The notes under the pieces: model-generated
Told to the model about the DNA's origin: nothing
The model's database searches: none
What the model saw: only the letters and a program-made list of their open reading frames with translations
Position numbers and translations under genes: made by a program
Source: Microbispora hainanensis
GTDB lineage: Bacteria; Actinomycetota; Actinomycetes; Streptosporangiales; Streptosporangiaceae
Length of the DNA: 64,000 nucleotides
Direction: 5' to 3'
NCBI RefSeq assembly: GCF_036186745.1
Contig: NZ_CP108086.1
Coordinates: 7,874,001-7,938,000 of the forward strand
Shown: positions 8,102 through 16,244 of the stretch, piece by piece
How positions within the stretch are numbered: position 1 is the stretch's first letter
Layout: each line of letters begins with the position of its first letter

Positions 8102-9764
8102 CCTGACTTGGCTCACGTTTCAAGATTGTCGCTGAGCGCGAGGCGTTGACCTCGTGGTTCCCCGTCGGGAACGGCGAAAAGTGCGCACTAAATCGATCAT
8201 GTCTCTACCCTGGTGGCCGTGTCTCCGTACGTGCGGACGGTGAAGACGGCCTCAGGCGCCCGGGCGGTGCAGATCGTCTACTCCTCCCGCCGCGGATCGC
8301 GGGAGATCGAGCACATCGGGTCGGCGCACGACGACGCCGAGTTGGAGACGCTCAGGGCGGTGGCGCGTCAGCGGCTGGCCGCCGGCCAGCAGGAACTGGA
8401 CCTGGGGCTGGACGATGGGCCGATGGCGGGCGGGCCGCTGGAGATCGTCAGCTCGCGGATGGAACACCTGTGGGACGCGCTGTCCCGCGCCTACGACACG
8501 CTGGGGTTTGCTGCCGCGGCCGGGGGCGATGAGGTGTTCCGGCAGCTGGTGCTCGCGCGGGTGATCGAACCGACGAGCAAGCACGACAGCCTGCGCGTGC
8601 TCGGCGAGGCCGGGATCGATGCGGTGTCGTATGCCACGGTGAAGCGCCGCCTGCCGGACTACGCCGCACCGCAGTGGCGCCAGGCCCTGGCCGGTGCATG
8701 CGCGGCCCACACCCGCCTCGGGCCGGCCAGCCTGGTCCTCTACGACGTGTCAACCTTGTACTTCGAGACCGACGCCGGGGATGGGTTCCGCGAGCCGGGC
8801 TTTTCCAAGGAACGCCGCCTGGACCCGCAGATCACGATCGGGCTGCTCACCGACTCCTCCGGGTTCCCGCTCATGGTGACCGCCTTCGAGGGCAACAAGG
8901 CCGAGACCCACACCATGCTCCCGGTGATCGAAGGGTTCATGGCGGCCCACCACCTGCCGGACGTCACGATCGTGGCCGACGCCGGGATGATCTCCGAGGC
9001 GAACAAGCAGGCCATCGAAGCCGCTGGGCTGTCGTTCATCCTCGGCATGAAGATCCCCGAGGTGCCGTATGTGGTCAAGCAGTGGCGGCGCGAGCACCCC
9101 GGCACCCCGATCCCCGACGGGCACATCTTCATCCAGCCCTGGCCGTCGGGATCGAGCCGGCCCCGCCGCGACCAGATGATCTACTACCAGTACCGGGCAG
9201 AGCGGGCCCGGCGCACCCTGCGCGGCATCGACGAGCAGGTCGCCAAGGCCCAGCGCGCCGTCGACGGGCAGGCGCCGGTCAAGCGCAACCGGTTCATCAG
9301 GCTGTCCGGCGCTACCAAGAGCGTCAACACCGAGCTGGTGGACAAGGCCAAGGCCCTGGCCGGGCTCAAGGGCTACATCACCAATCTCGCCGCCTGCCCG
9401 GACGGGACGCCCATCACCGCCGAGTTCGTCATCAGCTCCTACCATCGGCTGTTCGAGATCGAAAAGTCCTTCCGGATGAGCAAGCACGACCTCAAAGCAC
9501 GGCCGATCTACCACCACAAACGCGAGTCCATCGACGCGCACCTGACGATCGTGTTCGCCGCCCTGGCGGTCGGCCGGTGGATCGAGGCACGGACCGGATG
9601 GTCGATCAAGAAGTTCGTCCGCACCGCCCGCCGCTATCGCACCGTCCGAATCCAAGCCGGCAACCACGTCCTGACCGCCGCCGACCCTCTGCCCACCGAC
9701 CTACGCAACGCCCTCAAGCGGATCCGCAGCCCCGAAGGTGCGCACTAAATTGAGCCAACTCAGG
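8102..9764 (+). mobile_element. IS1634-family insertion sequence, complete
   Basis: 1663 bp. Its ends are inverted repeats: left CCTGACTTGGCTCA at 8102-8115 and, reading the other strand from 9764, CCTGAGTTGGCTCA. A second shared word, gtgcgcactaaat, occurs in direct orientation at 8181-8193 and 9738-9750. One transposase gene fills the interior. The flanking bases are not a target duplication; instead 579-bp copies of host sequence lie on both sides. Confidence 0.85.
8213..9748 (+). CDS. IS1634-family transposase (IS4 superfamily, DDE)
   Basis: 511 residues, full length for the family. Features: the N-terminal VSPYVRTVKTASGARAVQIV, the first catalytic Asp in LVLYDVSTLYFETD, the second in TIVADAGMISEANK, and the IS4-type YREK-like region around FVISSYHRLFEIEKSFRMSK with the last catalytic Glu. 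GTG 8213 is used; GTG 8219 is equally possible. The stop codon lies 16 bases inside the right inverted repeat end. It appears intact and could still be active. Confidence 0.93.
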   Translation: MAVSPYVRTVKTASGARAVQIVYSSRRGSREIEHIGSAHDDAELETLRAVARQRLAAGQQELDLGLDDGPMAGGPLEIVSSRMEHLWDALSRAYDTLGFAAAAGGDEVFRQLVLARVIEPTSKHDSLRVLGEAGIDAVSYATVKRRLPDYAAPQWRQALAGACAAHTRLGPASLVLYDVSTLYFETDAGDGFREPGFSKERRLDPQITIGLLTDSSGFPLMVTAFEGNKAETHTMLPVIEGFMAAHHLPDVTIVADAGMISEANKQAIEAAGLSFILGMKIPEVPYVVKQWRREHPGTPIPDGHIFIQPWPSGSSRPRRDQMIYYQYRAERARRTLRGIDEQVAKAQRAVDGQAPVKRNRFIRLSGATKSVNTELVDKAKALAGLKGYITNLAACPDGTPITAEFVISSYHRLFEIEKSFRMSKHDLKARPIYHHKRESIDAHLTIVFAALAVGRWIEARTGWSIKKFVRTARRYRTVRIQAGNHVLTAADPLPTDLRNALKRIRSPEGAH

Positions 9765-10163
9765 ACGACAAAGCCGCAGGGGAAATTGATGCGGTACGCC
9801 ATAGGGACAGTCGCCGTCATTGGTTCACCCAAGCGGAGGATCTATTGCGTGGCATATAGCAGGATGGGTAATGATCTGACGGCTCGATGCTCTATTGACG
9901 ACTTCTGGATGAGTTTAGGAAAACTGTGGACAGCAATCGGGGCTAGGGGCCAACTCAATGCCGTGGCAGTACCCATCATGGGTGCGGAGCTGGCAAGAGT
10001 GTACGCTCTTGATCGCGAGAATCTTCTGAAAGTGATTATTTTGTCTTTTGTTGCCTCATCTCGAGTACGTCCGGTATGCCGCGAGCTCACCGTGATCATC
10101 CGACCGGATGATATCGAGACGGTGGACATGTTGGAGATGCAGGCTTTCCTTGCGGCACTGTAA
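9765..10163 (+). pseudogene. 5'-truncated duplicate of the TM-macro gene
   Basis: Holds residues about 150-281 of the TM-macro protein, lacking the membrane helices and the first strands of the macro fold. A frame opening at a GTG inside the transposase 3' end (9738) reads MRTKLSQLR and then joins the macro sequence, so a 141-residue soluble fragment could be made if transcribed from the insertion sequence. It is most likely non-functional. Confidence 0.85.
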
Positions 10164-10343
10164 AAGACTAGGAGTCGACTGACAGAGCGCAACAGATCCA
10201 AGAGATACGTAGCGCGGCCGCGGGCGGACGCGCCGTGTTACCGCCGCCCGGCACAGGCGGCGGCTTGAGCCCGTATGGCAACTTACGACCACGCCCGGCT
10301 GCCGCCGCGCTTCCGTCCCAGGTCGCTCGTCGCCTGCCGATGA
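9765..10343. repeat. Right copy of the 579-bp direct repeat
   Basis: Base-for-base copy of 7523-8101 as far as I can compare. Unlike the left copy it runs on into unique sequence (10344 onward), so this copy carries the original downstream neighbourhood of the TM-macro gene, while the left copy carries the original upstream part. Confidence 0.95.
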
Positions 10344-10379
10344 TGCGGGTGGTGCCGTGGCCGCCTGTAGGTTTTGGCG

Positions 10380-10487
10380 GTGATCGAACTACGTGTCCTG
10401 TATGAAGACGATTGGCCGATTTGGCGCGAGCTGCGGCTCGCCGCGCTTGCCGAGGCGCCGGGCCGCGTCCATGATCGTGGTGTATGA
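10380..10487 (+). pseudogene. GNAT acetyltransferase N-terminus cut by an IS256-type element
   Basis: GTG 10380 reads VIELRVLYEDDWPIWRELRL then AALAEAPG, the classic opening of small GNAT N-acetyltransferases (first strand and helix 1, with LRLAALAEAP). After about 35 codons it meets the IS256-type inverted repeat starting at 10486 and stops. The acetyl-CoA-binding part is missing, and I find no remainder on the other side of the element. Confidence 0.75.
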
Positions 10488-11817
10488 GAAGACCACTCGT
10501 AATCCGGCGAACTTCTAAGCCGTAATCGCCTCGATATTCACTTTAACATCATTTGTCTCATTTTGAGAGTGGGTGTGCTTACGGCATTCGGCCAGGATCT
10601 CCAGGCCCATGTAGCGGCGCTGCTCGGTCCACTCGTCGTTCTGCTCGGCCAGCACCGCGCCGACCAGGCGGACGATGGCCTCCCGGTCGGGGAAGATGCC
10701 GACCACGTCGGTGCGGCGGCGGATCTCCTTGTTCAGCCGCTCTTGGGGGTTGTTGGACCAGATCTGCCGCCAGACGGCCGTGGGGAAGGCGGTGAAGGCC
10801 AGGATGTCATCACGGGCCTCGTCCAGCCGGTCGGCGGCCTTGGGGTACTTGGCCTCCAGCACCTCGACCACGTGCCGGTGCTGGGCGTGCACGGACTCGG
10901 TGTCGGGCTGTTCGAAGATGGTGCGCAGCATCGTGTGCACCCACGGCTGCGCCGTCTTCGGGACACAGGTGCCCAGGTTTCTCGCGAAGTGGGTGCGGCA
11001 GCGCTGCCAGGAGGCGCCGGGCAGCGTGGCGGCGATCGCGTCACGTAGCCCGGCGTGGCAGTCGCTGGTGACCAGCAGGACGCCGGACAGGCCGCGGGCG
11101 ACCAGGCCACGCAGGAACGCCAGCCAGCCCGCCCCGTCTTCGCAGGAGACGACGTCCAGGCCGAGGATCTCCCGCTGCCCGTCGGCATTGACACCGGTGG
11201 CGATCAGGCAGTGCACGTTCACCGTCCGCCCGCCCTCACGCACCTTCTGAGTGAGCGCGTCGATCCAGACGAAGGTGTACGGCCCGCCGTCCAAAGGCCG
11301 GGACCGGAACGAGGCGACCAGCTCATCCAGCTCGGCGGCCATCTTCGACACCTGCGATTTGGACAGCTTGGTGATGCCCATCGACTCGGCGAGTTTTTCC
11401 ATCCGCCGTGTGGACACACCCAGCAGGTAGGAGGTGGCCACCACGCTGGTCAGCGCCCGTTCGGCCCGGCGGCGCTTGTCCAGCAGGAAGTCCGGGAAGT
11501 ACGACCCCGACCGCAGGCGGGGGATGGCCAGCTCGATGGTCCCGGCCCGGGTGTCCCACTCCCGGCTGCGGTAGCCGTTGCGGGAGTTGACCCGCTCGCT
11601 GCTGACCTCGCCGTAGCCGGCCCCGCACAGCTGCTCGACCTCGGCGTCCATCATCCGCTGCGCGAACTCGCGGATCATCGTGCGCAGCAGGTCCGGGCTC
11701 GCCGCGGCGAGAGTCTCGTCGAAGTAGTCCCCGGCAGCGGGCACAATGTCATTGACGGCCACTTCATCCCCTTCGTGTCTGAATGTGCGAATCGAAGGAT
11801 TACGAAGTGGCCGTCTC
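10486..11817 (-). mobile_element. IS256-family insertion sequence
   Basis: About 1.33 kb. Imperfect terminal inverted repeats: gagaagaccactcgtaatcc at 10486-10505, and on the other strand from 11817 gagacggccacttcgtaatcc (18-19 of 21 positions alike with one gap). A single transposase gene fills it. The 8-9 bases on each side do not match, so either the target duplication has decayed or a rearrangement followed. Confidence 0.8.
10515..11762 (-). CDS. IS256-family transposase (mutator type)
   Basis: 415 residues, full length. Features: zinc-ribbon-like EVSSERVNSRNGYRSREWDT, first Asp in YTFVWIDALTQKVREGG, second in GVLLVTSDCHAGLRDAI, the C-x2-H motif WQRCRTHFARNLG, and the terminal Glu in IWSNNPQERLNKEIRRRTDV. 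All key residues are present and the frame is open, so the element may be functional. Start is a GTG at 11762. Confidence 0.95.
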   Translation of the reverse strand: MAVNDIVPAAGDYFDETLAAASPDLLRTMIREFAQRMMDAEVEQLCGAGYGEVSSERVNSRNGYRSREWDTRAGTIELAIPRLRSGSYFPDFLLDKRRRAERALTSVVATSYLLGVSTRRMEKLAESMGITKLSKSQVSKMAAELDELVASFRSRPLDGGPYTFVWIDALTQKVREGGRTVNVHCLIATGVNADGQREILGLDVVSCEDGAGWLAFLRGLVARGLSGVLLVTSDCHAGLRDAIAATLPGASWQRCRTHFARNLGTCVPKTAQPWVHTMLRTIFEQPDTESVHAQHRHVVEVLEAKYPKAADRLDEARDDILAFTAFPTAVWRQIWSNNPQERLNKEIRRRTDVVGIFPDREAIVRLVGAVLAEQNDEWTEQRRYMGLEILAECRKHTHSQNETNDVKVNIEAITA

Positions 11818-11855
11818 TTGTCACATGGATCTCTCCCGTCGCACCAAGGGAAAGA

Positions 11856-11953
11856 TCACCCGTACACCACTCCCATGGACGCTAACGCGCGCCGACATAC
11901 CAACCCTCTTCGTCGGGGGTGACGGTCGCGGTCAAGGAGATGGTCTGGCTCAT
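11856..11953 (-). pseudogene. HicB-like antitoxin N-terminal fragment
   Basis: ATG at 11953 reads MSQTISLTATVTPDEEGWYV and then GAR before losing resemblance and stopping. The phrase TISLTATVT-x-E-x-x-WYVA-R opens many short HicB-type antitoxins. Here the rest of the antitoxin fold is replaced by unrelated codons 60 bases before the IS256 end. No HicA toxin is visible. Confidence 0.5.
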
Positions 11954-12326
11954 GCCGTAAGCGTACGCCCGCACGCTTCGCCGGGTCCGCGAGTAGGACC
12001 AAGCCACCTCTCGCGATCTCCCAGGTTCTCCTCCGGCACAGAAAAACCGCTCCTTCAACGCGAGAACCGGCTTCTGGCCGCGAGCTCGTCGCCTCGGCCT
12101 CGCCAACCGCCTCCTGCCCGGACCGGGACAGAATCGGACACCACGGTCGCAGGTGCGGCACCGCGAATGTTTCACCCGGCCTTGCCCCGCCTGAAGATCG
12201 GTACGAGCCTCGGCGACGGGCCGCACTATTCGATCTTCGACGTCTGGTTCCACTGGATGGGCTGATGGTGCAACCGATCCGTGGAACGGCGAGCCACCGA
12301 AACGGTGGTCACTCAGGCAAAGCAAA
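11954..12326. other. Gene-free stretch at the right edge of the accessory island
   Basis: No intact gene or recognised remnant. A short plus-strand frame ends ...IGTSLGDGPHYSIFDVWFHW at 12265, which may be the tail of a lost gene; I cannot assign it. Confidence 0.4.
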
Positions 12327-12356
12327 AGGCCGGTCCGCTGGATAGCGGCCCGGCCT
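12327..12356 (-). terminator. Original terminator of the tRNA-Val gene, displaced by integration
   Basis: AGGCCGG-t-CCGCT pairs with AGCGG-c-CCGGCCT around a GGAT loop. It lies 20 bases beyond the 3' half of a tRNA-Val at 12376-12420, just where a tRNA terminator would be. The functional tRNA is now 5.4 kb away with another hairpin behind it. Confidence 0.75.
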
Positions 12357-12375
12357 CCTGATCTGCACGAACGTG

Positions 12376-12420
12376 GTGGGCGATACTGGGATCGAACCAG
12401 TGACCTCTTCGGTGTGAACG
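12376..12420 (-). other. attL: 45-bp tRNA-Val 3' fragment
   Basis: Identical over 45 bases to 17822-17866, the 3' part of the intact tRNA-Val(CAC) gene (T arm, variable loop, anticodon stem 3' side and part of the loop). Beyond 12420 the two diverge. This is the far attachment site of the integrative element. Confidence 0.92.
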
Positions 12421-12710
12421 CGGGTAGAGCGTGCAGAGCCAGATCAACGGGTGCCGACGAGTTCCGTTACGTGGGCCTGCTGTATCGCTCGCTCACCTTG
12501 TCGGGGGATCCTGAAAACTGGCTCTGGCACTAATTTCGTGATCTTCTGGCGCTCGGCTGCCGGGTGTTGCTGATCATGCTGGGTGACGTTCTCGGAGTTG
12601 CTCGCGGTCCTCTTCCCCCACCTGGCCTGCCTGCAGATTGACGGGGTGTGTCGGTCGGGCAGGTCGGTACGAATCCGGGCCAGGACCCACGCCACGCAGG
12701 CTGAACCGCG
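12421..12710. other. Left end of the integrative element, no gene seen
   Basis: 290 bases between attL and the IS3-type element. No open frame with a ribosome site or family resemblance. It may be the remains of element DNA removed when the insertion sequence arrived. Confidence 0.45.
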
Positions 12711-12731
12711 CCGAGTTTCGTGGAGGCCGGG

Positions 12732-13580
12732 TTAGCTGGCTGGGGTGAGGATAGCCGGGGCGGTTTGGGTTCGGTAGTGGGTCTCGAATTCGGCTGGTGG
12801 AAGGTCGTTGCAGGCGCTGTGGAGGCGCCGGTTGTTGTACCAGTCGACCCATTCCATGGTGGCGATCTCGACGTCGTCCAGGCCGTTCCACGGGCCGCGC
12901 CGGTGGATCAGCTCGGTCTTGTACAGCCCGATGGTGCTTTCGGCCAAGGCGTTGTCATAGCTGTCCCCACGGGAGCCGACCGAGCAGACCGCCCCGGCAC
13001 CCGACAGGCGCTCGGTGTAGCGAATCGACAGATACTGGCAGCCGCGGTCGGAGTGGTGCACCAGCCCTTCCAGCCGCCGTCCGTCTCCGCGACGCCAGAT
13101 GGCCATCTCCAGCGCGTCCAGCGCCAGGTCGATGCGCAGATGATCGGCCAGACGCCACCCGACGATCATCCGCGAGAACGCGTCGATCACCAGCGCCGCG
13201 TACACGAACCCCGACGCGGTGGGGATGTAGGTCAGGTCGGCGACCCACAACCGGTTCGGGGCGGGGGCGGTGAAGTCGCGTTTGACCAGGTCTTCGGTCC
13301 GCTCGGTGAGGGCTTCGGAGATCGTTGTCGTGGGCCGCTTGTGATCCCCGCGCACCGCCCCGGCAAGCCCCAGGCGCTTCATCAGCCGGGCCACGGTGCA
13401 CCGCGCCACGCGGGTGCCGCGCCGGTTGAGCTCTTTCCACATCTTGCGCACGCCATACACCTCGAAGTTCTCGTTCCACACCGTGGTGATCTCGGCCATG
13501 AGCTGGGCGTCCCGCACCGCCCTCGCGGAGGGCGGGCGGGACTTGGCCGCGTAGTACGTCGACGTCGCCACCTGCAACAC
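12732..13580 (-). CDS. IS3-family transposase OrfB (integrase core)
   Basis: 282 residues from the first internal start, with its frame open further upstream to the orfA overlap. It has the HTH_21 part (VYGVRKMWKELNRRG) and the rve DDE core: RLWVADLTYIPTASGFVYAA (first Asp), GLVHHSDRGCQYLSIRYTER (second Asp) and DNALAESTIGLYKTELI (Glu). It ends W-x-x-WYNNRRLHSACNDLPPA-E, as in IS3 enzymes. It is probably made mainly as an OrfAB fusion by frameshifting at 13668-13673. Confidence 0.93.
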   Translation of the reverse strand: MLQVATSTYYAAKSRPPSARAVRDAQLMAEITTVWNENFEVYGVRKMWKELNRRGTRVARCTVARLMKRLGLAGAVRGDHKRPTTTISEALTERTEDLVKRDFTAPAPNRLWVADLTYIPTASGFVYAALVIDAFSRMIVGWRLADHLRIDLALDALEMAIWRRGDGRRLEGLVHHSDRGCQYLSIRYTERLSGAGAVCSVGSRGDSYDNALAESTIGLYKTELIHRRGPWNGLDDVEIATMEWVDWYNNRRLHSACNDLPPAEFETHYRTQTAPAILTPAS

Positions 13581-13633
13581 TTGGCAGATCGGCTCGACGC
13601 CGAAAGCGCCGCGGTGAGCGTCGATGAAGGCAA

Positions 13634-13954
13634 CTACCTGGGCGGCCGTGGGTCGAGTTCGGCCGCGAAAAAAGCGGCCGCGGCCTTGAGGATCTCGTTG
13701 GCGCGGCGCAGCTCGCGCACCTCACGCTCCAGCTCGGCGATCCGCTGCGCATCAGCGGTCGAGGTGCCGGGACGCTGTCCCTCGTCGATCTCGGCCTGGC
13801 GCACCCACCCGCGCAGCGCCTCGCGGTGAACACCGAGCTGATCGGCCACCCGGGCGATCGCGCCGGGGGCACCGCCGGTCTGCCGGCGAACCTCAAACAC
13901 CATCCGGACCGCGCGCTCTCGAAGCTCTTGGGGATACTTCCTCGGGGCTGGCAT
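13634..13954 (-). CDS. IS3-family transposase OrfA (helix-turn-helix)
   Basis: 106 residues starting MPAPRKYPQELRERAVRMVF, the standard HTH_Tnp_1 opening, followed by a leucine-zipper-like AELEREVRELRRANEILKAA and ending in AAAFFAAELD. The run TTTTTTC on the coding strand (13667-13673 on plus as gaaaaaa) at the FF codons is a classic site for programmed -1 frameshifting into orfB. Confidence 0.92.
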   Translation of the reverse strand: MPAPRKYPQELRERAVRMVFEVRRQTGGAPGAIARVADQLGVHREALRGWVRQAEIDEGQRPGTSTADAQRIAELEREVRELRRANEILKAAAAFFAAELDPRPPR

Positions 13955-14060
13955 CGTGACGTGATTCTCCCTTCCGCCAGCAGATGATGCTGGCTTCAGG
14001 GCCTCCACGAAAGTCGGAGTGGTTCAGTGCGCCACCTGGTCTTCGGGTTGGGCGGCATGA

Positions 14061-15161
14061 TCAGCTGGTCATCTCCGCCCACACGAATCCGGCCAGCTCG
14101 CGAGCGACCGCGACCACGGTGACGGCGGGAGACTTGCCGGCCTTGGCCATGCGCCGGAACTTGCCGCATAACCGCTGCTGGGCTTTCCAGGAACGAGCGA
14201 GAGTCTCAGCTGTGGCGTCCTGCTGGCGTCGCCGTAACGGGGCGCCGATCGTGGGCCGATGCTGGTAGGACCACGCCGATTCGGTCAGCGCGGTGCGCAC
14301 CGGCTCCGAGCCGGCCTTGGTGATACCGCCACGGCGGATGCGGTCGCCGCTGGAGTATTCGGTGGGGATCAGTCCGCTGTAACTCATGAACGCCCGTGCT
14401 GAGGCGAAGCGGTGCCAGTCCACCACCTCGGCGGCCAACGTCAGTGCGGTCAGTTCCGCGATTCCTCGGTAGCAGCCGAGCCGGCTCACCGCCGCGTGTA
14501 GCGGCTCGCACTGCGCCAGCTCGTGCAGCTGTGCCTCCAGCGCCGCCAGCTCGGCCTCCCGCGCCATCAGAGCGGCTCGGTAGGTCGCCAGCGTCGCGGT
14601 CAGTGCAGGTTCGTCGAACACCTGGCTCGCCACCCACTGGCGATGGATCTTCGTCCATCGAACACCACCGCGCCAGACGCGTCCGTGCCGCAACAGGAAC
14701 GCGTTGATCCGCTGCTGGGCGCGTCTGCGGTCATCGAGCAGATCAGCCCGGGTGCGTACCAGGTCCCGGACTGCCTCTTCGGCGATCGTGGGGACGCGGA
14801 TCGCGGTCAGTTCCCCAGCGCGGTGCAACCTGGCCAGGCGGATCGCGTCCCGCCGGTCGGTCTTCACCCGCTCACCCGCGCCCTTGGGGATCAAGGACGG
14901 GGCGACCACGTCACAGGCCACCCCCATAGAGGTCAGCAGCCGATGCAGCTCATAGCCACCCGGCCCGGCCTCGTAGCAGGCCGCCAGCCGCCACCGGTCC
15001 CGGAACCGCCCGACCAGCCGGCGCAACGACGCCTCGTCATTGAAGATCCGGTCGACTACCGGGACCTCTTCGCCGGGGTGCAACACCCCGACCACGATCG
15101 CGTCTTTGGAGACGTCCATCCCTAGATGGATCCACTCCGCTCCCGATGTCACACTCGGCAT
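14061..15161 (-). CDS. IS110-family transposase (DEDD)
   Basis: 366 residues from ATG 15161. The N-terminal RuvC-like domain has HLGMDVSKDAIVVGVL (first Asp), then YEAGPGGYELHRLL, VAPSLIPKGAGERVKTDRRD (the K-x-D-x-x-D-A motif) and a coiled-coil linker. The C-terminal Transposase_20 part shows FASARAFMSYSGLIPTEYSS, DRIRRGGITKAGSEPVRTAL with its active Ser, and a short tail. All motifs are intact. IS110 elements have no inverted repeats, so the ends cannot be set by eye. Their guide RNA would come from the non-coding end upstream of this gene. Confidence 0.93.
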   Translation of the reverse strand: MPSVTSGAEWIHLGMDVSKDAIVVGVLHPGEEVPVVDRIFNDEASLRRLVGRFRDRWRLAACYEAGPGGYELHRLLTSMGVACDVVAPSLIPKGAGERVKTDRRDAIRLARLHRAGELTAIRVPTIAEEAVRDLVRTRADLLDDRRRAQQRINAFLLRHGRVWRGGVRWTKIHRQWVASQVFDEPALTATLATYRAALMAREAELAALEAQLHELAQCEPLHAAVSRLGCYRGIAELTALTLAAEVVDWHRFASARAFMSYSGLIPTEYSSGDRIRRGGITKAGSEPVRTALTESAWSYQHRPTIGAPLRRRQQDATAETLARSWKAQQRLCGKFRRMAKAGKSPAVTVVAVARELAGFVWAEMTS

Positions 15162-15599
15162 AACGGTCGGCTCCCTTCTGCCTGCTGGCTCCGTCCGCCG
15201 CGGGATGCTTGTCACTGCCAGCGTCGGATGACCCACGACACCGGCCAAGTGCCATTACGGACAGAACCGGAGTCGGCCGTTTCATGCTGACTTACCTGGG
15301 TCGATGGCGGGCGAGGCGATCAAGCTCCCCAGCCACCCACGAACCTCGGCTTGCGCACCTTGATCACCTCGGGGCCGGAGATCCCCCGCCGGAGGCAAAG
15401 AAAGACCGCAGCCCGCTACGGCGCGTCCGCGTGGTCGCGACGGTCGGCTTCCCGCGGGTGTCATGCGTCTGCCTGGGATCGGGCGCGGCTGGCGTCGGCG
15501 CGGACGGGACCGGCCCGAAGAGGCCGCACGCCCGGACGCGTCCGGACGCGCCGCGCCACCGCCGCCCGGCACGGGCGGCGGCTTGATGGCCGCAGCGAC
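15162..15599. other. IS110 non-coding end, then element DNA with a stem-loop
   Basis: No gene. The first 150-200 bases should be the non-coding end of the IS110 element, where the bridge (seeker) RNA of this family is encoded. Further on, 15544-15585 repeats the 42-base GC-rich stem-loop segment seen after the TM-macro gene (stem 15559-15566 with 15574-15581). The replication-initiator remnant begins right behind it. Confidence 0.5.
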
Positions 15600-16244
15600 G
15601 AGGGCGTCATCCCGCCTCCGGCCTGGGCCACCGTCGACCTGCTCACTGCCGCGATCCGCACCGCTGTCAAGGCCGTACGGCTGGATGCTCCCGACCTCGG
15701 CCAGCCGACCCGGCACCTGGTGTGGGGCGAGCAGGTCGACGTACGGCCCATCGACCCCGGCGACCTCCACGACGGACCACACCTGTCCGAACGCGCCGTG
15801 GCGGCCTACGTCGCCAAGTACGCCACCAAGGCCGCAGAGAACTCCGGCACCCTCGACCGGCGGATCAAGCCGCGGGACCTGCCCACGCTCCACGCACAGG
15901 GCGTCTCCGAGCACGCGGCCCGGCTCATCCGCACCGCCTGGGCGCTCGGCGACCCCGACACCCACCCGGGCCTCACCGGGCTGCGGCTGCGCGACTGGGC
16001 GCACATGCTCGGCTTCCGCGGCCACTTCTCCACCAAGAGCCGCACCTACTCGACCACCCTGACCAGGCTGCGCCAGGCCCGGGCCGACTTCCGCCTGCGC
16101 ATGACCTTCGCCCGGCTGCCCTACGACCCCGACAGCACGCTCGTCGTCGGCTCCTGGGCCTATGCCGGCCAAGGCATCACTCCCGGCGAGGCGGCGCTCG
16201 CCATGCAGCTCACTGACGACACAGCAGGAGGTAACTCGTCATGA
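15600..16244 (+). pseudogene. Replication initiator (RepSA type), C-terminal remnant
   Basis: From about 15600 the frame reads VIPPPAWATVDLLTAAIRTA and continues through LVWGEQVDVRPIDPGDLHDG, LSERAVAAYVAKYATKAAEN, WAHMLGFRGHFSTKSRTYST and ITPGEAALAM to TGA at 16242. This is the C-terminal portion of the Rep proteins of actinomycete integrative elements and pSAM2-type plasmids. The N-terminal part is gone: upstream codons in the same frame are low-complexity and run into the stem-loop repeat. The stop overlaps the excisionase start (ATGA). Confidence 0.8.

Larger units (their letters stand above)
12711..14017 (-). mobile_element. IS3-family insertion sequence
   Basis: 1307 bp bounded by inverted repeats CCGAGTTTCGTGGAGGCC (12711-12728) and, on the other strand from 14017, CCGACTTTCGTGGAGGCC (one mismatch in 18). 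It contains the usual orfA and orfB read from the minus strand with a T6C slippery site between them. No clear target duplication. Confidence 0.88.

Noticed and set aside
8181-9750. A short CRISPR-like or att interpretation of the repeated gtgcgcactaaat word
   Set aside because: Only two copies, 1.5 kb apart, both within the insertion sequence.
7523-10343. A composite transposon carrying the macro gene
   Set aside because: There is one IS copy between two host repeats, not two IS copies around cargo.
12421-12710. A second tRNA or regulatory RNA in the left end of the integrative element
   Set aside because: No cloverleaf or long stem could be drawn; only the truncated tRNA 3' half before 12420 is real.
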